Assembly: GCF_963678635.1 (NCBI RefSeq) | Contig: NC_087064.1 | Span: forward strand, 45,803,346-45,867,345 | Source: Symsagittifera roscoffensis | Taxonomy: Eukaryota; Xenacoelomorpha; Acoela; Convolutidae | Direction: 5' to 3' | DNA length: 64,000 nucleotides | Shown here: positions 22,641 through 34,110 of the stretch, piece after piece | How positions within the stretch are numbered: position 1 is the first letter of the stretch | Layout: each line of letters begins with the position of its first letter | Notes under the pieces: generated by a model | The model's database searches: none | Told to the model about the DNA's origin: nothing | What the model saw: the letters and a program-made list of their open reading frames with translations, nothing else | Translations under genes and position numbers: made by a program

Positions 22641-23740
22641 TTAGGGATGTCTGCAATGAGGTCTAAAATTTTCTGAAAAAGGTGTATCTTTCTCTTCCCC
22701 CCACAAAAAGGATTTCTTATTCTCCGCTTTTAACGATGCTCGGAATGCGACCGTATGTTTATGCAATTCTGGAATGAAACGTTGGAGATGATTGAGAGTT
22801 CCCATAAATGATCTTAGTTGCTTAAGAGTTTTCCGGTGGCATAAGTGATTCGATAGCCTCGATTTTTGAGAACTTCGGAGCGTAACCAGATTCATCGATC
22901 TCGTAACCTAACCAGACTAACTTGTTAACTGAGAACTCATATTTGCTTAGTTTTAGCGCCCATCCTTCTTCGTTCAGTCGATCCATGAATTTTTCGACTA
23001 GAGTGTTATGATCTTCAACTCCTCCTTTAGTGACAACCAGTATCTCATCAAGGTAACATATGACCCCTTCCAATCCTTGTAGGACACAGCCCATCGCTTT
23101 CTGGATTTTACGTGGGCATATCCGTCAATCTGTAGAAGCCGGTTTTGAATCGATACGTGCCTGTTGCTTCTCCACACAAAATACTAAAGTTAAAATGACT
23201 ACTGGTTAGATCCGATAAAGGTAACTGATTAAAAGCATATTTGAGATCAAGAGATGTAAACCACACTTTTCCAGGTGTGTCTCTAGTGATGATTTGAGCC
23301 TCCGAGTCAATCAATTCATGCATATTAGGCATTTGGTACTTGTTTTGCCAGAATTGGGCATTCATTGGTTTAGCATTAAGTGCAAGTTTTATCGACCCGT
23401 CCTTTTTGCAGTTAGTACTATTGTTGCAATAAAATGGTCCCTGGTACACTTATCTAGTTTTTCAATATGTTTATCCTTGATTAATTTTTCAATCTCGGCC
23501 GTGACTCGGTCTTGCATGTGAATGGGAAATTTTCGGCCTTTAACTTGCCTAGGTATCAAAGGGTCCTTAAATTTAGTGAAAATTTTAAGGCTTTTCGACC
23601 TCCCCAGTCTGCTGAACACATTAGGATACCTTTTTACAAAGTGGTCCCGCCAGAACTTAGAGGTTGGGTCCATTTCCTCCACATCCTCCGGGAAATTAAC
23701 TTCTGTTGGCTCTCGTTGAATAGTTTCAATTCACAATTGT
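22640..23740 (-). pseudogene. pol: Reverse transcriptase domain of the gypsy-like element
   Basis: Three overlapping frames. 23682-23389 holds the region before the palm, 23449-23108 has FTSLDLKYAFNQLPL, and 23094-22822 has the active-site block CYLDEILVVTKG. FTSLDLK...AF and the Y-x-D-x box are standard RT motifs. The usual second Asp of the box is Glu here. Frame breaks near 23400, 23105 and 22850. Confidence 0.85.
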
Positions 23741-23765
23741 TCATGAAGATTTAACCCGAGCAAGT

Positions 23766-24121
23766 TCCGTGACTTGCCTCACATTTGACTCGTGAAGCTT
23801 TTGAGGCATCATAGTGATACAAGTTAGGGATGTCTGCAATGAGGTCTAAAATTTTCTGAAAAGGTGTATCTTTCTCTTCCCCCCACAAAAAGGGTTTCTT
23901 ATTCTCCGCTTTTAACGATGCTCGGAATGCGACCGTATGCTTATCCAATTCTGGAATGAAACGTTGGAGATGATTGAGAGTTCCCATAAATGATCTTAGT
24001 TGCTTAAGAGTTTTCCAGTGGCATAAGTGATTCGATAGCCTCGATTTTTGAGAACTTCGGAGCGTAACCAGATTGATCGATCTCGTAACCTAACCACACT
24101 AACTTGTTAACTGAGAACTCA
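23766..24121 (-). repeat. Misplaced second copy of the RT/RNase H junction
   Basis: About 355 bp match 22583-22938 in the same orientation, with few substitutions. It encodes GTLNHLQRFIPELDKHTVAF... and sits between the zinc knuckle and the NLLGLN-like end of the protease region, where protease should be. It lacks the extra A that shifts the frame of the 22.67-kb copy. Confidence 0.9.
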
Positions 24122-24254
24122 GATCTACATTGTTGATCTGTACGACGTCTACCGCCATAACTCCATATTCCGGTTCACTATCATCATTTACGTCAATAAA
24201 GTTCCACTCTTTATCATAAGATGTCTCGTTGTGTTGCACCAAATTAACGCGACG

Positions 24255-24345
24255 CTTTGTGGTGTTACATACTTTAGCGAAATGGCCTTTATTTTTACAA
24301 GTATTACAAGTAGCTTCTCTGGCCGGACACGACCGGCGGTGCTCC
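24255..24345 (-). pseudogene. Nucleocapsid-type CCHC zinc knuckle
   Basis: Minus-strand frame reads CNTCKNKGHFAKVC, a CX2CX4HX4C knuckle that binds RNA in Gag proteins. It follows the gag stops in the same frame. Confidence 0.75.
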
Positions 24346-24368
24346 AGGGAAAATGGGTTACATCAGAA

Positions 24369-25310
24369 TTAACAGGGCTTGTTCTGACTTTGCAGTTGAT
24401 TGGAACGGTGTGGGCCTCCTCCGCGACCGTTGTTTCCTTGGTTCCTGAACTGCTGTACCGAAGAAGTAGGTTCCTGTTTGACCCGAATAGAACTGGCGTT
24501 TATCGAAGACGAGTTGTTATAGGGTAATAACTTTTGAAATTGCTCTGATTTTTTAGCCCCTTTTTCATTCTCCAATGACAATTGCAGAGTATTGTCGAGG
24601 TTGGCTTTTGCCCTGATTAGTTGACGTTGGACCTCTACATCCCTAATGCGACCAATAAACAAGTCCTTTAAAGTAGCTTTCTCTTGATCCATCGGCCAAT
24701 TGCACAACGCGGTTTGAGCGCTAAGTCTTGCGTAGAATGAGGAAAACGAGTCATTCTCCTGCATAACAATTGTATTATACAATTTGATTCGTTCGACTGT
24801 ATAATCTCGCTCTGCCTTAAAGAGATCTTCACAACACTTGTGAAAGTCGATGAAAGAGCATGAATTTAGGTACTGATGGGGATAGGAGTCCAAAAATCGT
24901 TTCTTTTCTTCATTTCCCAATGAGAAAAAAAGTCTAGATTTCAGACGCGCCTCTGCCTCATGATAATACCAGTAATCACCGATGCGAGGGCCTTTCCGTC
25001 TCCTTTCTTCATTGTACTCATCGATTCTTCTGTTCGCTGCTGCAATTCGAAGATTCCTATTAGCGACGTCTGCTGCATTTTCATCTATTCCCGGAGCTTC
25101 AGGCTTCGGGTAAGGTTCATCCACCAATTCCGCTGGGGCAACTAGTACCTCCCCCGGCGAGATTTTGTCTTTTAGACTATTGGCCAAGAAAAACTGTCCC
25201 ACCCATGTCTCTCAAATGAATGGTGGGCTAACCGATGATTTAGCCCAAAATGGGGGAGTTCCAAGTAGGTCAGTCCTGTCTTCATTCACAGGAACTGCTA
25301 GCTGCGCCAT
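24369..25310 (-). pseudogene. gag: gag of the gypsy-like element
   Basis: Frame opens with an ATG at 25310-25308 (MAQLAVPVNEDRTDLL...), meets an in-frame TGA at 25214-25212, and continues as a 277-codon open stretch to a TAA at 24369-24371. A TGA follows two codons later. The long charged, helical body (about 25200-24500) and the Asn/Gly/Gln-rich end fit a capsid-type Gag. The CCHC knuckle lies downstream in the same frame, so the stops look like decay and not a natural end. Confidence 0.75.
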
Positions 25311-25649
25311 GACATTTCACTCAGATGGTGAAGGTAAAACTTGTTTGTAAAATTCGAATACTGAATTAAATAAGATATATATAAATATAGATAGATAGAA
25401 TAGAATAGTGAATGTAGAGTTATAATTTCCAGATTGAATATAGATTGACAAAAGTTTTTTAACTAGGTTTCACACCTTAGGCTTTCGCAACTGGCAATTC
25501 AACATGCTAAAGTGACAGACGAATAGACTGGTGAGATATGTCCTTGAGTCAGATTACTGCACAATAATGAATAGATTATAAGACATAGTTATATAAGATA
25601 TACATAAATAACTAGAATAGAGTAAGGTACCGAAGGTCGCCTCATGACA

Positions 25650-27100
25650 GCTGCAGAACTAACATTTTTAATTTAGTAACCAAGTTAACTGAATCCCCCT
25701 CAATAGGATTGGGGGGATTGGATTCATTATTACACTTTCGATAAGCATGGTTTTTGAAATCGAGTAGTAGTTTTTTTTCCTGTATATAATTGTTACACGT
25801 GTTTTAGTGGAGAGGTGAATGTGGTGCGTGCATGTTAATCATGAGTGTTGTGTGCCTGTTATGAATTCCTTTATTAGTTTTTTTTGTGGCAAAATTGTTC
25901 GGTATCTTTTCAGCGCTTGAGTGCCGGCTTTAATTTCGTGGGCTTATTTTTCAAATGATTTTTTTTCAATTATTTCTTGTTTTTTTTTGTTAGAATGGTT
26001 GAATTTAAATCAATTTCGTGAACATTTTTTTTGATAAAATTGAAAAATTAAAGACAAATTTCACTTGTTTTTGAAAAAAAAATTCACAATTTTGAATTTT
26101 CTCATTTTTTTGTTTTTAATTTTCAATTTGCACAAAAACTTTAGTTCGAACCTTAGCTGTTTTTGAATGTTCAATCAGCTTGTTTTTTGAATATTTTTTA
26201 TGTAGGTAATTGATTTTATGAGTTCAACCAATTTTTAAATTTTTTTTCTGAAATTTTTCTACAGCGTTTGAAAATATCGGTTCATCGCTTTTTAGTCCAT
26301 ATTGTTTTGAAAAGTTGCTATTTGAATCGAAAAACGAAAACCAAATAAGCCTGAGTTGCCAGAAAAACAGCAATTACTAAATTAAACGCTTTGTTTTGCA
26401 ATGTTTTGTTAAGTTTTTTAATGTCAAGTTGCTGCAAAGTTACCTAATGCACTGGTTGAGGTTCTCCATTTTTGAATAGTTTCAATAGAATAAAAACTGG
26501 TGAAATAATTTCTTTTTTTGTGGAATAATTTTCTTTTTGAATCATAGAAATTGTGATTGGCGCTAAAATATTTCAAAAGCTAACTTATTACCTTAAAATT
26601 AAGTTGTTGCGGCTTAAAATCAAATTAAAAAAGCAGTTGTAAGCCTGCAAGTTGTATGTTGACAAACTTTATAATCACGACTGTCAGGGCTTTTTTATAC
26701 TATAAAACTCAACACATTCCAATGATTATTTAGGTTATTTGATTTTGCGTGAAAACCAATAAAAACACAATTATAAACCTGCTGCACATTTTTCAATCGG
26801 TCGGAACAAATACAGGACAACTAGGCCATACTGGATAAAAAAGTGCACTATCAAATAAACAGATTGAGAACGGTTAACATCTCTTTTGCTCTGTTTGCTT
26901 GACAGTTGCTGTGAAAAACGCTCCAGTTTCTTCTGCACTTGGATGTGTCAACTATAAAAGTAAAAAATTGAAAATTGCTAGATTGTACCCAGCATACCAA
27001 AAGAGCTGCCGTTTTTTATCGAAAAGATCGAAAAATGGAAAAATGATCTGCAGCATTGGAAATTTCATAGCATCTGTTCTCTGCTTCACATAGGGGCTAC
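25650..27100 (+). repeat. Long dispersed repeat (CCATTCCGATGATTATT family), copy A
   Basis: From 'GCTGCAGAACTAACATTTT' to about 'TACCCAGCATACC', this matches 28720-31330 in the same order with moderate divergence and indels. It includes 'TTGAATCGAAAAACG', 'ACATTCCAATGATTATTTAG' and 'CTGCACATTTTTCAATCGGT'. A degenerate hairpin 1 sits near 25738. Confidence 0.7.
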
Positions 27101-27115
27101 TATTCAAAATTTTCA

Positions 27116-27190
27116 GGCGCGCGTGGCTGAGTGGTTAGTGCGTGAGACTTTTAATCTCTAGGTCGCAGATTGAAATCGGGACTCAGCCGA
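27116..27190 (+). tRNA. tRNA-Lys(TTT)-like pseudogene or SINE head
   Basis: 'GTGGCTGAGTGGTTAG' resembles a box A. GAGA-CTTTTAA-TCTC (27144-27158) is a perfect four-pair anticodon stem with anticodon TTT. The T-arm 'AGATTGAAATCGGGA' is a decayed box B and does not form a proper stem, and the acceptor ends do not pair well. It is unlikely to be a working tRNA. Confidence 0.4.
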
Positions 27191-27469
27191 GTTGTTATTA
27201 ATTCGATGCTTATAGAGCTTTTTTTCTTGTAATCACGCTAGTGTTTGCGAAGCGTATTTTCGCCTGTGTGTTGATTTTTTTACCAGCCCTGACAAATTTT
27301 TGACCAATCCTTTATACAAAACTAGGAAAAAAAGAATCGTTTTAAGTGGTTTCTGACACGTGTTTTGTTCTACTGGAGTTATGGTTCAACAAAAAATTTT
27401 GAAGCTCATAAAAAATCAAATTGAGTCAAGAATGCGTGTAAAATGATATCAAACCTAACTTTTTTGGCT

Positions 27470-27970
27470 CGGTTTCCTTCAAGTTTTGTATTCGAAGCTC
27501 CTCTAGCCTAAAGACATTTAGCCCAATGATAGTTTGATCCGCGCAAACTCAAGTAGGTCAAAGAAAGCTCTTTACATTTTCTCCCACATTTCAAATATAT
27601 AATTTTCTCTCTTGTTTCACACGTTGTTATGACTGAATGTGCTATGTTACGATGTTCAAAATGTTCACTCTGCAAAAATTCATTAAATTATGACAACGTA
27701 AAGTTAGTTTTCTGAAACTGAATTTCAAATATGAGGGGTAGTGGTAAACAACCCACAAAAATATCATAGGGTATCAAGTTGGTTGCAACTCCTTAGCACT
27801 ATTTCAGTTGACTCCAAATTGATACTGAACTCCAAATTTCCTTTTAATTGAAGAAATCGTTGAAATAACGAAACAAGATTCTGCGTTTTTTTATATTAAC
27901 AAACGCAGTGATTACCAATTTTTCAATTCAGTTGCCTAAAAATTTGTAGATACTTACAATGGCATTTTGC
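27470..27970 (+). repeat. ~490-bp direct repeat, right copy
   Basis: Partner of 18500-18996. Differences include a 5-6-bp indel near 'GACTCCAAATTGATACTG' and several single-base changes, so the two copies are not freshly made. Confidence 0.8.
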
Positions 27971-27999
27971 TTTCAATATGACCTGAAGAATAAAAAAAA

Positions 28000-28720
28000 T
28001 CAACAATTAGTTCCATTTTTGTTTTGATTTCTGAAGAGAAAGCAAATATATACTAATGATCGGATTGTGGTGGTTTTATTCTGGCCAAATTTACAAAGGA
28101 AAAAATCAACGTGGGGATCGAGCAGGGATGGGAGTCTTCGGAGTGCCAAGCGATGTGCTGGTACTAGCTTTTTTATGGTTGAAAACTGCTCGATTAAAAC
28201 TTTGATACTTTTTTCAAAACGCTCATTATTTACGTGAGTTATACTATCTCGCTCTCATAGCCGTTCCAAAATGAATAGAGGCAAAGAAATATGGTATTTT
28301 TTTAACTCAAATATTAAGGATTGTTAGCACTCACTTATTATATGAGGCAACTTTGTTTGAATTCGCCACTGAAATTGGCAACTTGGCCCGAAATAATTCC
28401 GTTTTCAGACCAACTTGATGTCATTGAACTTAAGCCCTTTTTGATTCTAATTTTTGGATCTGAGAAAACATTTTTTCAAATGTTTTTTCAGATCTAATTT
28501 TTTGTTTTTCAGTTTTTACGTAACTTAATTGCCCTACAAGAAATCAAGGAATCATGAAGAATTTCGGATTATTAAAAGAAGTGACCTTATCATTTAAAGT
28601 TTTTTTTTTTCAGTTAATTGTGGCCGGAACAACCTATTACACTTTGATACACTTTTGGTATACCACAAAAAAACTCTTATGAGAAAAGCTCAATAAACAT
28701 CACCTCAGTTTTGCGTTGCG
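28000..28720. other. Unassigned intergenic sequence
   Basis: No ORF above background, no repeat partner noticed. A slightly GC-richer stretch at about 28100-28165 has no reading frame I recognise. Confidence 0.35.
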
Positions 28721-31330
28721 AATGGCTGCAGAACTAACATTTTAGTTCATTAACTAAGTTAACTGAATCCCCCTTAACAGGATTAGGGGATTAAAATCAT
28801 TTTTATCCTTGCGATAAGCAAGGGTAGTATTGCAATCGGGTAGTAGATTTTTCTCCCCATAAATAAGTGTTACTCGTGTTTTATTGAAGAGGTGAAAGTG
28901 TGGGTGCATGTTGGGCAAGGGCTTTGTGTGCCTATTATGAGTTCCTTTAATAGATTTTTTTGTGCCAAAATTTTTCAGTATTTTTTCAGCGCTTGAGTGT
29001 TGGCTTTAAATCTGTCGGCTTCTTTCCGAAAAGTTTTTTTTATCAATCACTTCTGTTTTTTTTGTAAGAAGGTTTATTTCCTAGACTTTTTAATAAAAGT
29101 AAAAAAAAATTAAGCATAAAAAATTTTCACCTTTTTAGAAAGTTCGTTTCGGAATTGTTAATTTTCCTAATTGTTTGTTCTTTTTTATATGGCACAAAAA
29201 GTTTGGTTCAAGCCTTTGGTGCCTTTGATTGTTCAATCAGCTATTTTTTATATAGTTTTTTGTGTAAGTAATTGATTTTATGAGTTTAAGCAATTTTTGA
29301 AAATATCGGTTCATTGCTTTTTATTCCATATTGTTTCAAAAAGTAGCTATTTGAATCGAAAAACGAGGACCAAATCAGCCTGAATTGCCAGCAAATCAAA
29401 ATAAATTAAATTCAATTTTTTTGATCATTTTAATCAAAGTTGCTAGACGAATTCATCTTTTTGTAACTTCAGGTTGAGTAGCTCTAAGCTAAATTTCCTA
29501 ATGCACGTGTTGACGTTCTCCATTTTTCGGTAGTTTCAACAAAATAAAAATTTAATGAAATAACTTCGCAAATGAAAAAAGTTTTGAATTTATACTTACT
29601 TCTAGCTAATTTTGATCAGTTTTTGGGCGTTGATCTGTTTTCAATTGTTTTTGTATGTAACTTCAGAAAGTTGGACTTGAAACATTTTATTTTTTTTACA
29701 AGTGAATTTTTTTTGGCTCAACAGGTGTCTGCTCAAAAATTGTCGCCTTAATTGCAGCATCACTGATTTTTTTCTTGTAGTTGTTTTCTTGATTTTTCCA
29801 CTTGTTTTTACAACAATGTACTTGAAAGTGCAAGTTTTGTTCATTCTAGTCTCAGGTGGGATTTGAAACTGCAAAGTTTTTTTTATGAAATTGTTTTTTT
29901 TCTGCTGAATAGGTGTCGGCTCAAAGGTTGTCGGCTTTGTTTCCTCTTTGTAAGTTTTGTTCCGCTGCTAAATTAGTGCACAAACTTTTGGTATGTCAGC
30001 CTAGAATGAATTTCTATAGAGACATAAGAAAATCATTTTATAAATTTTTGGAAGAACTAGTTTTTTTAGCTTTTTCAACAATTTCCATTTTTCCGATTGA
30101 TGTTTTTTGTGTTTGTTTTCAATTGCAAGTGTTGCGAAGCTCAGCTTCGCCTTTGTGTAATTTTTGGTGTTAATCTCTAATCAAAATATGCGTTTTGAAA
30201 CTAGGAGTTTGTTGATCGAATGGTTAAATGATAAAATGTTCAAAAAGCTTCAAGATAACCAAATGATTTACAAAACAAATGATTGTTTACTTTTTTATGG
30301 ACACAAGTGGTTGGCGCCAGGGTTATGCGCACGGACTTATTTTTTGTTGTAGCAAGAGAACATTTATTTGCATTACAACGGCTTCAACTTGTAATCAATA
30401 CATGAAATAAAATACGAAAAAACGTTGCTCAAGTTAAACTGAAATACTCGACAACCATGCCATACTGAATTTGAAAAAAAACAGTAAGAAAAATGAAGAA
30501 GGATAGCCGGTTGCTATGTACACATACCACATGTTGTTCCGACCAAACTCTTTAAAAAAACAATATATTTTTTCAAAATTATCATTCTTTTTCTGTGTGG
30601 TGTATAGTAAGATCTGAACGAAAAAATAGAAAAGAAGATAATTCGACAGTCCTAGTCAAATAGGTCTCATATGGATAACAATTTCTGCAGACAAATAGCT
30701 AAAAAAAAGATCATTAAAAAAGTTGAGGAAATTGTCTATTGTGCGGACATTTTTTGAATTATAGAAGTTTTGATTGGCAAAATGGTGCTAAAAGTTTAAA
30801 AACTATTTTATTTGAGTAAAATTGAGCTTTCATGGCTTAAAATAAGCTTGAATAAGCTGCTCTAAGCCTGCAAATTTTATTTTGACTAACCTTTTTAGCA
30901 CGAAAATAGAACAAAAAGAAGAAATTTTTAAACCGCTTCTTCTCGACACTGAGAAATTTTTTTAATGTAGTTCGAATCACGACTGAAAAGTCTTTGATTT
31001 AATATCTAACTCAACATATTCCAATGATGATTCGTGGTATTTGAGTTTGCGTGGAAAACAATAAGAAACACTGGGTTACAAGACTTCTGCACATTTTTCA
31101 ATCGATCGGAAAAATCACAGGCAACAACGCCATACTGAATAAAAAAAGTACGGCAAAACATAAATAGGATGACGAAGGTTAACATCTTTTGCTCTCTATG
31201 TTTGACGGTTGTTGTAAAAAAAAATTCAATTGGTTTTGCACTTTGATGTGTCAAATATGAACGTTAAAACATCAAAAATTGTTAAACTGTACGCGGCATA
31301 CAAAAAGAGCTTCCGTTTTAAATATACTGA
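28720..31330 (+). repeat. Long dispersed repeat (CCATTCCGATGATTATT family), copy B
   Basis: Counterpart of 25650-27100, longer because it contains additional sequence around 29600-30760. Hairpin 1 is perfect at 28807-28823. Related shorter pieces lie at 38.5, 39.3 (inverted), 39.8 (inverted), 50.3, 51.95 and 54.85 kb. Confidence 0.7.
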
Positions 31331-31447
31331 AGCGACCTAGAAATTTTTTTTTTTGCCAAATTTTCAAACTGGTTTTCTTGGCATTGAAAAGACTCTTAAT
31401 CTAATTTTGAGCAATTACAACGCGCTAGCAAGGTAGTTAGGCGTAAT
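29494..31447 (+). repeat. Tandem duplication, first copy (~1.95 kb)
   Basis: 29494-30542 is almost identical to 31448-32496, and 31248-31447 to about 32498-32697. The unit therefore was copied head to tail. Only a few substitutions are seen, such as TCTATAGAGAC versus TCTATATAGAC. Confidence 0.92.
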
Positions 31448-32697
31448 TTCCTAATGCACGTGTTGACGTTCTCCATTTTTCGGTAGTTTCAACAAAATAA
31501 AAATTTAATGAAATAACTTCGCAAATGAAAAAAGTTTTGAATTTATACTTACTTCTAGCTAATTTTGATCAGTTTTTGGGCGTTGATCTGTTTTCAATTG
31601 TTTTTGTATGTAACTTCAGAAAGTTGGACTTGAAACATTTTATTTTTTTTACAAGTGAATTTTTTTTGGCTCAACAGGTGTCTGCTCAAAAATTGTCGCC
31701 TTAATTGCAGCATCACTGATTTTTTTCTTGTAGTTGTTTTCTTGATTTTTCCACTTGTTTTTACAACAATGTACTTGAAAGTGCAAGTTTTGTTCATTCT
31801 AGTCTCAGGTGGGATTTGAAACTGCAAAGTTTTTTTTATGAAATTGTTTTTTTTCTGCTGAATAGGTGTCGGCTCAAAGGTTGTCGGCTTTGTTTCCTCT
31901 TTGTAAGTTTTGTTCCGCTGCTAAATTAGTGCACAAACTTTTGGTATGTCAGCCTAGAATGAATTTCTATATAGACATAAGAAAATCATTTTATAAATTT
32001 TTGGAAGAACTAGTTTTTTTAGCTTTTTCAACAATTTCCATTTTTCCGATTGATGTTTTTTGTGTTTGTTTTCAATTGCAAGTGTTGCGAAGCTCAGCTT
32101 CGCCTTAGTGTAATTTTTGGTGTTAATCTCTAATCAAAATATGCGTTTTGAAACTAGGAGTTTGTTGATCGAATGGTTAAATGATAAAATGTTCAAAAAG
32201 CTTCAAGATAACCAAATGATTTACAAAACAAATGATTGTTTACTTTTTTATGGACACAAGTGGTTGGCGCCAGGGTTATGCGCACGGACTTATTTTTTGT
32301 TGTAGCAAGAGAACATTTATTTGCATTACAACGGCTTCAACTTGTAATCAATACATGAAATAAAATACGAAAAAACGTTGCTCAAGTTAAACTGAAATAC
32401 TCGACAACCATGCCATACTGAATTTGAAAAAAAACAGTAAGAAAAATGAAGAAGGATAGCCGGTTGCTATGTACACATACCACATGTTGTTCCGATGAGT
32501 CAAATATGAACGTTAAAACATCAAAAATTGTTAAACTGTACGCGGCATACAAAAAGAGCTTCCGTTTTAAATATACTGAAGCGACCTAGAAATTTTTTTT
32601 TTGCCAAATTTTCAAACTGGTTTTCTTGGCATTGAAAAGACTCTTAATCTAATTTTGAGCAATTACAACGCGCTAGCAAGGTAGTTAGGCGTAATTT
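31448..32697 (+). repeat. Tandem duplication, second copy with ~0.7-kb internal deletion
   Basis: Lacks the segment equivalent to 30543-31247. The joint at about 32494 carries GATG, which is present at the right breakpoint, consistent with a short-homology deletion. Contains a second copy of hairpin 2 at 32087-32103. Confidence 0.9.
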
Positions 32698-32699
32698 TA

Positions 32700-33640
32700 G
32701 TTCAAATTCGTTGTTATGTTCTGAATATATTGTCTCTTGAATATATTGGGATTACTTCCATAAAAAAAAACAATATCAGAAATTCTTGTACCTGTCAAAA
32801 ACTGTGCATGTGCGCAATACCCAGACAAATGACATTTTAAAGGGATTTGCAAATTTGGGGAGCAAACTTTCATACTTGCAAACATTCATCTTCGATATAA
32901 ATTCATAAAAAAACACTATGTCGAAGACACCGAAAAAGTTAGAAGTTAGATGTATCAAAACGAATGAAGCTAGTTTTAAAAAAACATGCCATCACAACAG
33001 AATGAGAAATTAGCTTTGCAGAAAAATTTACCAAGCGGTAAAATAGCCAAAAATTTCTGAGCAAAAATCGAAAAAACTCAAAAAGACACAGAAACAAATA
33101 AAAAAATGTTCGATTATCCCTCCCCCTCCATTCACCCCCACACGCATTCAAACTATTTGTTTAGTCATCAAACGGCACAATAAAAGGAAAGTAAGCCGAT
33201 AAAAAATAGGCCGAAATTATTTATACGGAATAAAGTTTTAAAGCGAAAAAGAAAGATTGCAAACAGCAGTAGTAAATTAAAACACTTAAAAGCAAGAAAA
33301 ATAAAAATTGCGTACAGCTGTGGCAGAAAAGCCGACAATACATAAACAGACAAATAACACAGAGGGAGAGCGCTACAAAACACGAAACAATTTCGAAGGA
33401 TAGTTTTGAAACAAAAACATGCCCCGACAAAATAATGTGAAATTTACTCCAGAAAAAATTATGAAGCGGTGGCGAAGCCGAACATACCTTAGCAGAAACT
33501 CTTTGAGCTGATAAAAAATTTCAAAAAGGTTTAAGACTTATAAAAAGTAGCGAAGTCACTCTCACTCTCAAACACACACACGCACACACACAAGCAAAAA
33601 CGTTTTAGTCGCTCGTTAAATTAAATAATAGGAGCCCACT
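32700..33640. other. AT-rich intergenic block
   Basis: A-rich on the plus strand, with several minus-strand T-rich shadow ORFs. No recognisable gene. It leads into inverted 'GGCTTATTGGCC' units after 33640. Confidence 0.35.
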
Positions 33641-34110
33641 AAACCGATTTAATGTGAGCAAAACCTACATCGAAAAAAAATGAACGTAAAAAACCAAAAA
33701 AATTTACGACAAATTGAAAATTATCGAGTCCCCCTCAAGTTCAAAAAATACACACGCACCCTACAATTTTTGTCTTTCGTCAAATGAAACAACATGAGGC
33801 CAATAAGCCGATATATTTCAAGCCGAAACCTATTAAGCCGAAAAGTTCAAAAAAATTTCAGACTAATTAAAAGATATTGAGTCCCCTTTACCCTCAAAAC
33901 ACACACACTCACGCAAAAAATTACATTCGCTCGTGAAATGAAACAATATAGGTCACTTAGCCGATATAAAATGATAGTAATGTTGACAAAACATCTTTCA
34001 CTCCTTTCACCCTCCAAGCAAACACACGCGCAAAAAAAAACATTTATCGCTCGTCTAACGACGCAATATAAGGCCACTAAGCGGATAGAAAATAGGACAA
34101 AACCTATGAA
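33640..34110 (-). repeat. Inverted 'ATCGGCTTATTGGCCTCAT' tandem units
   Basis: About three degenerate 130-170-bp units, each with 'GCCAATAAGCCGATA' or 'GGCCACTAAGCGGATA', a CACACAC tract and 'TCGCTCGT'. They are the reverse complement of the units at 2150-2570 and 36640-36780. Confidence 0.6.

Larger units (their letters stand above)
19265..25310 (-). mobile_element. Degenerate Ty3/gypsy-like LTR retrotransposon, internal region
   Basis: Minus-strand order is gag, CCHC zinc knuckle, a misplaced RT/RNase H fragment, RT, RNase H, an S/Q-rich spacer, HHCC zinc finger, integrase core and a long Pro/Ser/Thr-rich tail. Pol order RT-RNase H-integrase is that of Ty3/gypsy. GC is higher than in the flanks. 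Stops and frameshifts occur throughout. I could not find an LTR pair, primer-binding site or polypurine tract. The outer ~490-bp direct repeats are the only flanking duplication seen, and they need not be LTRs. Confidence 0.85.

Noticed and set aside
29641-32305. Pairs of identical ORFs (77, 80-86 and 62 codons) 1953 bp apart
   Set aside because: They are the two copies of the tandem duplication; composition is repeat-like and no product is recognisable.
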